Part shown: piece after piece, positions 25,061 to 33,178 of the stretch | Position numbering within the stretch: position 1 is the first letter of the stretch | Layout of the letters: each line of letters opens with the position of its first letter | NCBI RefSeq assembly: GCF_900176505.1 | Contig: NZ_FWYB01000013.1 | Coordinates: 98,958 to 162,957, forward strand | Source of the DNA: Pedobacter nyackensis | GTDB taxonomy: Bacteria; Bacteroidota; Bacteroidia; Sphingobacteriales; Sphingobacteriaceae | Direction: 5' to 3' | DNA: 64,000 nucleotides | Translations under genes and position numbers: made by a program | The notes under the pieces: model-generated | Told to the model about the DNA's origin: nothing | The model's database searches: none | Seen by the model: the letters and a program-made list of their open reading frames with translations, nothing else

Positions 25061-26194
25061 ATGAAAGACATGCCCCTTACCGTAAAAAGGTCAATTGAAC
25101 TGCTCGGAATAGCGTTAATTGGTGCCACTTTAGTCATTGCAAGTGACATCATTATGCCCGTTATCATGGCCTTCTTTATCAGCATTTTATTGCTGCCCGT
25201 ATATCGGTTTTTAATCAATAAAAAATTCCCGGAAATTGCCGCTATCCTACTGCCAATCCTTTTACTCGCTATTTTTTTAGGCCTGATTGTCTGGTTTTTC
25301 TCTGCTCAGGTAGGTATGCTTGTTGAAGATTTCCCGGAAATCAAGAAAAACGTGAGCTCCCATCTAAACGCAATCAGCAAATGGATTAGTAGCATCAGTG
25401 ATTTCTCAACCACTGAGCAAGTTAAATTTATAAATGATAAAAGTAATGATCTGTTGGGGATGGCCGGAAAAGCCGCCAGTGGAGCCGCTGTTACCTTAAG
25501 TTCTATATTTGTGTTTGTGGGCTTACTTCCCATTTACATTTACTTAATGCTCTTTTATAAGGACATTTTACTACGTTTCATTTTCATGTGGTTTAAAACA
25601 GACCACCATCCAAAAGTAAAGGATGCTATTTTTGAAACCGAGGCTATTATCAAGAATTATCTGGTCGGTTTGCTTATTCAAGTTACCTATATGACCATCC
25701 TGCTCGGTGGAATTTTATTATTAATAGGCATAAAACACGCCTTGCTAATAGGTGTGATTTTTGCCATTCTAAACCTGATACCTTATGTAGGTGCTTTAAT
25801 TGGTAACATTATAGGTGTATTACTTACGCTTACCTCCTCTACGGAATTATGGCCGGTAATTACTGTTTTAGGTGTTATAGCGATAGTTCAGTTTTTAGAC
25901 AACAATATCCTGATGCCTAGAATTGTAGGCTCTAAGGTGAAGATTAATGCCCTATTTGCGATTTTAGGTGTGATCATAGGAGGACATATTGCTGGGGTCT
26001 CAGGGATGTTCCTCGCCATGCCCATTATTGCTGTACTAAAAGTTATTTTTGATAGAACGGAAGTATTTAGACAGTGGGGTGTTTTATTGGGTGATGAAAG
26101 ACCTGCTAAAAGTCCGATGACATTTGCATCCTTCAGGAAAAAGAAACCAGTACCAGCGAAGGCAGGGGTAGAAAAAACAAAAGAGAAGGATTAA
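25061..26194 (+). CDS. AI-2E family transporter (PerM/YdiK-type permease)
   Basis: A 377-residue inner-membrane protein with about eight helices arranged as in the AI-2E/UPF0118 family: a short N-terminal block (ELLGIALIGATLVIASDIIM), a soluble insert of about 60 residues (about 85-140) and a C-terminal block with LIPYVGALIGNIIGVLLTL and FLDNNILMPRIVGSKVKINAL, the family signature. Members export varied solutes; actual autoinducer transport is shown for few. The stop codon lies inside a strong terminator hairpin. No neighbouring gene suggests the substrate. Confidence 0.93.
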   Translation: MKDMPLTVKRSIELLGIALIGATLVIASDIIMPVIMAFFISILLLPVYRFLINKKFPEIAAILLPILLLAIFLGLIVWFFSAQVGMLVEDFPEIKKNVSSHLNAISKWISSISDFSTTEQVKFINDKSNDLLGMAGKAASGAAVTLSSIFVFVGLLPIYIYLMLFYKDILLRFIFMWFKTDHHPKVKDAIFETEAIIKNYLVGLLIQVTYMTILLGGILLLIGIKHALLIGVIFAILNLIPYVGALIGNIIGVLLTLTSSTELWPVITVLGVIAIVQFLDNNILMPRIVGSKVKINALFAILGVIIGGHIAGVSGMFLAMPIIAVLKVIFDRTEVFRQWGVLLGDERPAKSPMTFASFRKKKPVPAKAGVEKTKEKD

Positions 26195-26212
26195 CCTTCT
26201 CTTTTGTTTTTT
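26177..26212 (+). terminator. Rho-independent terminator of the AI-2E-family gene
   Basis: A 13-bp perfect stem (26177-26189 with 26195-26207) around a five-base loop that contains the TAA stop codon, followed by a T run. Confidence 0.85.
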
Positions 26213-26236
26213 ACACTATGTGTACAAACACAGATA

Positions 26237-28018
26237 TTACATACGCTCCGGAACCGCAATTCCTAAAATGCGCATCCCATCTTTCAATATATTAGCCGTT
26301 ACAAAGCTTAGATTCAAACGATGGTTTTTAACTGCATCGTTCTCTTCCTTAATAATTGGTGGCGTTTCATGATAAAACTTATTAAACATCTTAGCAACCT
26401 CATACAGATAGTTAGCTAAAATAGCCGGACTATGCGTTCTGGCAGCCGTTTGTATCTCTGATGGATACTTAGCCTGCAGCATGATCATTTCGAGTTCTGT
26501 AGGTGTAATCGCCGCATCAGCAATACCAGCATAAGCAAAGTCATAACCGGCTTTCTGCAACAACGATTTAATCCTTGCGTGCGTATACTGTATAAACGGA
26601 CCTGTATTTCCCTGGAAATCTATCGATTCTGCAGGATCAAATAGCAAACGCTTTTTCGGTTCTACCTTCAGCAGGAAGTATTTCAAAGCACCCATACCGA
26701 TGTTATAGTATAAGCTCTTTTTTTCTGCCTCATCAAAATCGTTCACTTTACCCAACACTTCAGTCTTAGCTCTTGCTGTCTCTATCATCTCTGCAACCAG
26801 ATCATCCGCATCAACAACTGTACCCTCACGAGATTTCATTTTACCGCTTGGTAAATCAACCATACCGTAAGACAAGTGATGTAGGCCATTAGCCCAGCTT
26901 TTGCCTAGTTTCTCTAAAATCAGGAACAATACCTTAAAGTGATAATCCTGTTCGTTACCTACCACATAGATAGATTCGTCCATCTTGAAATCATCATACT
27001 TCATCTGGGCGGTACCCAAATCCTGAGTGATGTATACTGAAGTACCATCAGCACGCAAAACAAGCTTCTGATCTAAGCCATCAGTAGTAAGATCGATCCA
27101 TACCGAACCATCAGGTTTTTTAAAGAAAACGCCTTTAGCCAATCCTTCATCAACCGTATCCTTACCCAATAAATAGGTATTGCTCTCGTAATAATATTTA
27201 TCAAAATCAACGCCCAGGTTTTTATACGAAACGGCAAAACCGTCATATACCCATCCGTTCATTTTCTTCCAAAGCTCAATCACTTCCGGAACTCCGGCTT
27301 CCCAGTCCTGAAGCATTTTTTGCGCTTCCTTAATTAAAGGCGCATTCTTCTTCGCTTCATCTTCCGTTTGTCCTTCCAGCTTTAAAGCCTCAATTTCTTT
27401 CTTGTACTCCTTATCGAAAATAACGTAATACTTACCCACAAGGTGATCACCTTTCATCAACGCGCTTTCAGGCGTTTCGCCATTACCCCATTTCTGCCAG
27501 GCTAGCATTGATTTACAAATGTGAATACCTCTGTCATTTACCAGATTCACCTTAGTCACTTCATAACCACTGGCTTTAAGCAATTCTGCAACAGAATAAC
27601 CCAATAAGTTATTTCTTACGTGACCTAAGTGCAAAGGCTTGTTGGTGTTTGGCGAAGAATACTCAACCATTACCTTTTTACCATTCGGTTTAAAGGTTCC
27701 AAATTCTGGATTCAACAAAGCTGTGTTAAACAGATTTACCCAGTATGAATCTGCAATGCTCAGGTTTAAAAAGCCTTTTACTACGTTAAATGCAGTAACC
27801 TCTTCGATATGTTTTACTAAATATTCGCCCAGATCAGTAGCTGTTGCTTCCGGTGATTTCTTAGAGAAGCGCACTACAGGAAATACCACTATGGTAATTT
27901 GTCCTTCAAATTCAGTCCTGGTATCTTGTAAGTTCACTTGGTTCTCAGGCAATTCCTGACTATATAATTCTTTTACAGCTGCAATTGTTGCAGCTACTAT
28001 ATGTTGTTCGATGTTCAT
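26237..28018 (-). CDS. argS: Arginyl-tRNA synthetase
   Basis: Class I aminoacyl-tRNA synthetase that charges tRNA-Arg. The 593 residues start with the Add-1 tRNA-binding domain, then the HIGH-type motif in PNTNKPLHLGHVRNNLLG (about 120-140), the catalytic Rossmann fold, a KMSKS-like loop GKMKSREGT (about 389-397) and a DALR anticodon-binding domain at the C-terminus (QYTHARIKSLLQKAG onward, ending GIAVPERM). Length is typical. It follows the arginase gene on the same strand with a 22-base gap, so the two may be co-transcribed. Confidence 0.98.
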   Translation of the reverse strand: MNIEQHIVAATIAAVKELYSQELPENQVNLQDTRTEFEGQITIVVFPVVRFSKKSPEATATDLGEYLVKHIEEVTAFNVVKGFLNLSIADSYWVNLFNTALLNPEFGTFKPNGKKVMVEYSSPNTNKPLHLGHVRNNLLGYSVAELLKASGYEVTKVNLVNDRGIHICKSMLAWQKWGNGETPESALMKGDHLVGKYYVIFDKEYKKEIEALKLEGQTEDEAKKNAPLIKEAQKMLQDWEAGVPEVIELWKKMNGWVYDGFAVSYKNLGVDFDKYYYESNTYLLGKDTVDEGLAKGVFFKKPDGSVWIDLTTDGLDQKLVLRADGTSVYITQDLGTAQMKYDDFKMDESIYVVGNEQDYHFKVLFLILEKLGKSWANGLHHLSYGMVDLPSGKMKSREGTVVDADDLVAEMIETARAKTEVLGKVNDFDEAEKKSLYYNIGMGALKYFLLKVEPKKRLLFDPAESIDFQGNTGPFIQYTHARIKSLLQKAGYDFAYAGIADAAITPTELEMIMLQAKYPSEIQTAARTHSPAILANYLYEVAKMFNKFYHETPPIIKEENDAVKNHRLNLSFVTANILKDGMRILGIAVPERM

Positions 28019-28040
28019 ATGCTAATAATCCACAAATCTA

Positions 28041-28991
28041 CTATTCGTTTCTGAAAGCGTTAGTCGCTTTAATTAAAATTTCAAATGCATGCTCTGCCAT
28101 TTGATTCTCCCGGTCTAATGTTGGGTTTACTTCGACGATTTCAAAGCAGCAAACCTTCTGATTGGTAATCAATCCCGACATTAACTTACCGGCTTCTCTT
28201 TCCGTTAAACCTTGTGCTACTGGTGTACCCGTACCTCTTGAGGCTGTAGGGTCCAATGAATCCACATCAAAGGAAACGTAAATGATATCACAGTGTTCCA
28301 GGTATTGAAGCGTTTCAATTACCGTCCGCTCTACTCCTCTTTTCCGCAATTCGGCAGTAGTAACGATTTTAACCTTATGCTTTTTAAGCAGCATTTCTTC
28401 CGGCCGCTCCATATCCCTTGCCGAGATCAATACCAAATCCTGATAATTGATCTTAGGTGCTATTTTACCCACGTTTTTAAGTTGATACCAGTAGTTGATC
28501 GTTTCCTGATCCAGCTTGTTCACTTTTGCCTCTAAATTGTCTTCATCCAAAGCCATCGCAAGCGGCATTCCGTGCATATTTCCCGACGGTGTTGTGTAAG
28601 GGGAATGTAAATCTGCATGCGCATCTATCCAAATCACCCCTAATTTCGACTTCGGATGCACCGCTTTTATGCCGGCAATGGTACCCGCAGCAGTACTGTG
28701 ATCACCAGCCAATACAACCGGAAACTCGCCTTTACTAAGTGTCTCGCTCACTTGATCACTCACCCGCTCTACCATCGTAAGAATTCCTGAAATCCGCTTC
28801 GCAAAGGGGCTACCGGTACTTTCAAGCAACAAATGGTTCTCATTAGGAACCTCTACAGACTTATGCTTTTTAAAAAATCTGCTTCCAAAATCAAGGGCTG
28901 CAATCTTAATTGCATCCACTCCTAAACTTGCTCCACGTGTGCCGGCGCCGATCTCGGATTTTACTTCTATAATTTTTAAAGTCTTAGTCAT
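28041..28991 (-). CDS. rocF: Arginase
   Basis: Hydrolyses arginine to ornithine and urea in the cytosol. The 316 residues show the ureohydrolase metal motifs: GDHSTAAG (about 113-120, His ligand), IWIDAHADLHSPYTTPSGNMHGMPLA (about 142-167) and SFDVDSLDPTASRGTGTP (about 244-261). The GNMHGMPLA stretch favours arginase over agmatinase, although an agmatinase cannot be fully excluded since an arginine decarboxylase gene lies next door on the other strand. The starts of the two genes are about 100 bases apart. Confidence 0.9.
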   Translation of the reverse strand: MTKTLKIIEVKSEIGAGTRGASLGVDAIKIAALDFGSRFFKKHKSVEVPNENHLLLESTGSPFAKRISGILTMVERVSDQVSETLSKGEFPVVLAGDHSTAAGTIAGIKAVHPKSKLGVIWIDAHADLHSPYTTPSGNMHGMPLAMALDEDNLEAKVNKLDQETINYWYQLKNVGKIAPKINYQDLVLISARDMERPEEMLLKKHKVKIVTTAELRKRGVERTVIETLQYLEHCDIIYVSFDVDSLDPTASRGTGTPVAQGLTEREAGKLMSGLITNQKVCCFEIVEVNPTLDRENQMAEHAFEILIKATNAFRNE

Positions 28992-29093
28992 AAAAAAAAT
29001 ACGGGTGTATTTTATAAAGTGTTTATCTTTGAGCCCAAAATTAACTTATTTTAATTTGCCAAACCTTATAAATAATAGTTCAAAAATAAAAAA

Positions 29094-30485
29094 ATGCAGA
29101 GTTACTCCGAATTTCTTGATCTAAGTGTTGGTTTCCCTCAGGAAGGTTACAGCGTAATAGACGACGAATTATATTTTCAAGACCTCAATCTGATGGAGAT
29201 GATTGAAACCTATGGTACACCATTGCGTTTCACTTACCTTCCTATGATCAGTAAGAAAATTCAGCAGGCTAAGTTATTGTTCCAAACAGCGATCATCAAG
29301 AACAACTACCGTGGCGATTATAAATACTGCTATTGCACCAAAAGTTCGCACTTCAGACATATTGTTGAAGAAGCCCTTAAAAATGGTATCCACCTCGAAA
29401 CTTCTTCTGCATTTGATATGCCGATGATTGAGGCCCTGGAGAAAAAAGGTGCATTAACCAAAGACATTACCGTAATCTGTAATGGTTTTAAAACCTATCA
29501 GTACAAACAATATATCATTGATATGTTGCATGATGGCTACAAAAACATCATCCCGGTATTGGACAACAAAGAGGAGTTTAACCTTTTTGATGATGAGGTT
29601 GAAATGGATACACCTTGTAACCTGGGTATTCGTATCGCAGCAGAGGAGCAGCCAGACTCACAATTCTATACTTCCCGTTTAGGTGTCCGTATGGAAGACG
29701 TGATTGATTTTTACAATAATAAAATCTCTGCAAATCCTAACTTCAGAGTTAAATTACTGCACTTCTTTATCAACTCTGGTATTACCGACTCTCCATATTA
29801 CTGGAACGAGTTAGAGAAATATGTAACCTTATACTGCAAATTCAAAAAGATCAATCCTGAATTAGATACGCTTGATATCGGTGGTGGTATGCCATTTAAA
29901 GATTCATTGGTATTTGATTTCGATTACGAGTACATGGTTAATGAGATCGTAAAACGAATCAAAGAGATCTGTGCAGAGCATGATGTAGTTGAACCGGATA
30001 TCATTACCGAATTTGGTAAATATACTGTTGCTGAAGCTTCTGGTATTTTATACAAGGTATTGGGTCGTAAACAACAGAACGACAGAGAGAAATGGCTGAT
30101 GCTGGATGGTTCATTCATCACCAACCTACCTGACGTTTGGGCTTTGAACCAAAAATACATCCTACTTCCTATCAATAACTGGGATGCAGAATACGAAAGA
30201 GTAAACCTTGGTGGTATTACCTGCGATGGACAGGATTACTATAACCAGGAAGCGCATATGAACAGTGTGTTTATGCCAAAAACACGTAAAGTACAATACC
30301 TTGGATTCTTCAATACCGGAGCTTACCAGGAAGTACTGAGCGGATACGGCGGTATACACCATTGCTTGTTGCCTAGTCCTAAGCATGTGATCATCAGAAG
30401 AAATAGAGATGAAACTTTCAACTTTGAAGTATTTGGTGAAGAGCAAAATAGTAAACAAGTATTGAAGATCCTGGGTTATAGCTAG
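29094..30485 (+). CDS. speA: Arginine decarboxylase (Bacteroidota type)
   Basis: PLP-dependent decarboxylase of the alanine-racemase fold that turns arginine into agmatine for polyamine synthesis. The 463 residues are shorter than E. coli SpeA (about 650) but match the Bacteroidota form. The PLP lysine is in YKYCYCTKSSHFRHI (about 80-94). LDIGGGMPFKDSL (about 261-273) is the glycine loop for the phosphate, and the C-terminal part carries GAYQEVLSGYGGIHHCLLPSP. A terminator follows the stop. Together with arginase and argS it forms an arginine-use neighbourhood. Confidence 0.93.
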   Translation: MQSYSEFLDLSVGFPQEGYSVIDDELYFQDLNLMEMIETYGTPLRFTYLPMISKKIQQAKLLFQTAIIKNNYRGDYKYCYCTKSSHFRHIVEEALKNGIHLETSSAFDMPMIEALEKKGALTKDITVICNGFKTYQYKQYIIDMLHDGYKNIIPVLDNKEEFNLFDDEVEMDTPCNLGIRIAAEEQPDSQFYTSRLGVRMEDVIDFYNNKISANPNFRVKLLHFFINSGITDSPYYWNELEKYVTLYCKFKKINPELDTLDIGGGMPFKDSLVFDFDYEYMVNEIVKRIKEICAEHDVVEPDIITEFGKYTVAEASGILYKVLGRKQQNDREKWLMLDGSFITNLPDVWALNQKYILLPINNWDAEYERVNLGGITCDGQDYYNQEAHMNSVFMPKTRKVQYLGFFNTGAYQEVLSGYGGIHHCLLPSPKHVIIRRNRDETFNFEVFGEEQNSKQVLKILGYS

Positions 30486-30509
30486 GATTTGATTAGCTTA
30501 TAATTTTAC

Positions 30510-30542
30510 AGCCCTGAAAGTCTAGTATTTTCAGGGCTTTTT
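30510..30542 (+). terminator. Rho-independent terminator of speA
   Basis: AGCCCTGAAA/TTTCAGGGCT stem (30510-30519 and 30529-30538) with a nine-base loop and a T run. Confidence 0.85.
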
Positions 30543-30707
30543 GTTGTGTAGTTTTGAAATATTTATTGTGTTTTCTTACAGGATAACACAGAATCTGCAT
30601 AGACTTACAAACACTGCCCCCCAGCAATTGAAGAGAATAGTTATTTTTTACAAGAAATAACTAGCTTTACCGTTATATAAAAATCTACACGACAAAAACG
30701 TTTATAA

Positions 30708-31658
30708 ATGGAAGAAAAACCTTCTTTTTGGCAGCGAATAGGTATACAAGATTGGTTTTTGAGTAACAACAATACCGATCCGGTTGCTAAAGCACAGCCT
30801 CTTACACCCGATACTGTTTATACTTACATCATTGAGAAGTTCAAAGAATCTATTGCGGAGCTTTCATTTGCCGAGCGCGTGGTTTTCTACCATGAGTTTA
30901 TCATCTGCCTGAACACTGATGATTACCGTACATTTATGGACAACAGGAACGGTCTCTTCGGGTTAATTGCGCAGGAATCTGTAAAGAAGTTTTATGAAAT
31001 ACTGAACGACTACGCCGCTACTGGCAAAAGAGTCGAACCATCCAGCAATAAATGGGTATTCCGCTTTGTTTCACACCCCGACTATAAGGCCGGCGACAAA
31101 GGCTTTATTGGCAAATTAATGCCAGATGGTGGGCAAAAACAGGAAAATCTGAGAGTTACTTTTATACCCAGACAAACCGGCCTGGCTCAAACGTTCGACA
31201 TCAGCAACGACATCCTAAAGGATTTTATATTTTACAGCGAAGGCTATTATGAAATCCCATACCTGGCCAATTTAAAATTTGCGCCGAAAAATGAAGCAGT
31301 CGTGGAAAATGTGTTATTGGCCAGATTTGAAACTACCCTACCTGATAAAGCATATTCCGGACAAAAATTAGAATACCTGATGAAGTCTAACGACATCACC
31401 GTTTCAGGTAATGAGGAAACCAGAGAAGATGCGAACATTTTCAAAATTCCATCTGAATGGGTAAACTCCCCTCACCTGCAAATCAGGTATAGCAAGACAG
31501 AAGATAAATTTTTCCTTGCCTCATTTGGAGAAAAGACAATTCTAAACGAAAATCTTGTAGAAAGAAGCAATCCTAATGATCCAAAATGGGTAGAGCTTCC
31601 TGTAAATTCAAGGATTATCCTCAACGGCATTATTGGCGTTAACATATTTAAAGCTTAA
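30708..31658 (+). CDS. Degenerate-FHA-like cytosolic protein, first gene of the kinase/cell-wall cluster
   Basis: A 316-residue soluble protein with no signal peptide. The N-terminal part is helical (FKESIAELSFAERVVFYHEF). The last 65 residues follow the FHA strand pattern (SPHLQIRYSKTEDKFFLAS, then PVNSRIILNGIIGVNIF) but lack the canonical GR and SxxH phosphothreonine-binding residues except for the S-H pair. The same layout, a helical N-terminal region and a C-terminal FHA, is seen in the 37183 gene, so the two may be diverged paralogues. It heads a plus-strand run with a microprotein, PP2C, the SEDS-PBP fusion, FHA and kinase genes. Its role is inferred to be scaffold or regulator. Confidence 0.6.
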   Translation: MEEKPSFWQRIGIQDWFLSNNNTDPVAKAQPLTPDTVYTYIIEKFKESIAELSFAERVVFYHEFIICLNTDDYRTFMDNRNGLFGLIAQESVKKFYEILNDYAATGKRVEPSSNKWVFRFVSHPDYKAGDKGFIGKLMPDGGQKQENLRVTFIPRQTGLAQTFDISNDILKDFIFYSEGYYEIPYLANLKFAPKNEAVVENVLLARFETTLPDKAYSGQKLEYLMKSNDITVSGNEETREDANIFKIPSEWVNSPHLQIRYSKTEDKFFLASFGEKTILNENLVERSNPNDPKWVELPVNSRIILNGIIGVNIFKA

Positions 31659-31662
31659 CCCT

Positions 31663-31764
31663 ATGTCGCAAATCCTCTCTATAGCCTTACTGCTTATATG
31701 TTTGATCTTACTCATCGCACACTTTGTGTCTATTAAAAATTCGACCAGCAAAAACGATGGATAG
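31663..31764 (+). CDS. 33-residue single-helix membrane microprotein overlapping the PP2C start
   Basis: ATG frame of 33 codons, four bases after the previous stop codon. It encodes one long hydrophobic helix (ILSIALLLICLILLIAHFV) and a short polar tail ending KNDG. Its last codons overlap the PP2C start as ATGGATAG, eight bases shared, which implies translational coupling. The tight fit between the two flanking genes argues that it is translated. It is too short for family recognition. Confidence 0.6.
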   Translation: MSQILSIALLLICLILLIAHFVSIKNSTSKNDG

Positions 31765-33121
31765 AAATTATTTTGGACTAACCGATACTGGAAAAGTACG
31801 CAGCAATAATGAAGATACCTTTATTGCCGAGAAAATATCGGGGACAGACTTTGTCCTGGCCTGCGTAATAGATGGTGTTGGTGGTTATACCGGCGGCGAA
31901 GTTGCTGCTGCCATTGCCAGAAAAACGATACTAGAACTGATGGATATGCCTGAAGGCGACATCTCGCAGTTAATGCAAACGGCCATTACCGAAGCTAACG
32001 ACCAGATTCTGGCAGCCAAGCAACAGAATAAAGAACTTGAAGACATGGCTTGCGTGCTTACTATAGCGCTGGCTGATCTAAAAAACAATAAGTTCTATTA
32101 TGCGCATGTGGGCGATACCAGATTATACCTGTTGCGTGACCATTCCTTAATTAAAATATCTAAGGACCAGTCCTTCGTTGGGTTTATGGAAGATTCCGGA
32201 CGCTTGACTGAAGAACAGGCTATGCAACACCCTAAACGAAACGAGATCAATAAGGCACTCGGTTTTGCTGGAAATATCGGTGTGCAGGACGATTATATTG
32301 AAACCGGACACTCTCCTTTTCTGCCTGGCGATCTGATCTTGCTTTGTAGCGATGGTTTATCGGATATGGTGAACAAAGAAGGCATCATGAACGTGCTGCT
32401 AAAAGACCTTACACTAGAACAAAAAAGTACTGAGTTAATTGATGTCGCTAATGCAAATGGTGGCCGCGATAACATTACCGTGGTATTGGTTAAAAATGAT
32501 AAAGCTGCTTTTGTACATGAAGCGACTAAACCCATCTCTCAACTGAAGAAAAAGAAGACAGTAACAATTGTTCCGGCAACTTCCCATCCTATAGAAGAAA
32601 AGGCAGCGCTAAAAACTGATTTAGTTACAATTAAGGAACAATCGCCAAAGCGAAGCAATAAATTAAATCCGCTACTATTTTTTATTGGCTTTTTAATACT
32701 GGCAGCGATAGTCTATTTTTTCTGGAAACAGTCGAACACAAATGCCACAACTGAAGGAAACCAAATTACCGACTCTACTGCAAACGCCAAAAACTCCCAG
32801 GCCTTTAAACTTCAAGATACGCTGAACAAGCTAAAAGGAAATATACTGATACTGGATACCGCAATTTTTAAATCGCCAATACTGATTTCTGAACCTATAA
32901 AAATCCACAGAGATAGTCTGTATCTGAAGGCCGAAAACAACTTGGTCATTAAAAGCGATACCGGCTATAAGGGCCCCGCATTTCTAATCGCACCGACCAA
33001 TAAAAGTACCCTATTGGAAAACTTTACTTTAGAGAATTTTGATGATGTAAGTTCACTACAGAAAAAAGGTGTCCTGCTGAAGAATGTACAATTCATTAAA
33101 ACTGATCCTCAAATAAAATAA
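31757..33121 (+). CDS. Membrane-anchored PP2C-family Ser/Thr protein phosphatase
   Basis: Likely removes phosphate from targets of the Ser/Thr kinase in the same cluster. I use the ATG at 31757 (MDRNYFGLTDTGKVRSNNED) rather than the upstream in-frame ATG at 31724, because it starts the PP2C domain and overlaps the microprotein gene. The catalytic domain (about 1-240) has the metal-binding motifs VRSNNED, IDGVGGYTGGE, HVGDTRLY, SDGLSD and GGRDNITVVLV. After a linker comes one membrane helix (about 308-327, LLFFIGFLILAAIVYFFW) and an extracytoplasmic tail of about 120 residues with repeated beta strands (ILILDTAIFKSPILIS, LYLKAENNLVIKSD). This is the same layout as mycobacterial PstP. Confidence 0.9.
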   Translation: MDRNYFGLTDTGKVRSNNEDTFIAEKISGTDFVLACVIDGVGGYTGGEVAAAIARKTILELMDMPEGDISQLMQTAITEANDQILAAKQQNKELEDMACVLTIALADLKNNKFYYAHVGDTRLYLLRDHSLIKISKDQSFVGFMEDSGRLTEEQAMQHPKRNEINKALGFAGNIGVQDDYIETGHSPFLPGDLILLCSDGLSDMVNKEGIMNVLLKDLTLEQKSTELIDVANANGGRDNITVVLVKNDKAAFVHEATKPISQLKKKKTVTIVPATSHPIEEKAALKTDLVTIKEQSPKRSNKLNPLLFFIGFLILAAIVYFFWKQSNTNATTEGNQITDSTANAKNSQAFKLQDTLNKLKGNILILDTAIFKSPILISEPIKIHRDSLYLKAENNLVIKSDTGYKGPAFLIAPTNKSTLLENFTLENFDDVSSLQKKGVLLKNVQFIKTDPQIK

Positions 33122-33178
33122 AACACCAAATAACTACAAATCAAATCATAACATAAATCATCTAAATTAATCATTAAT

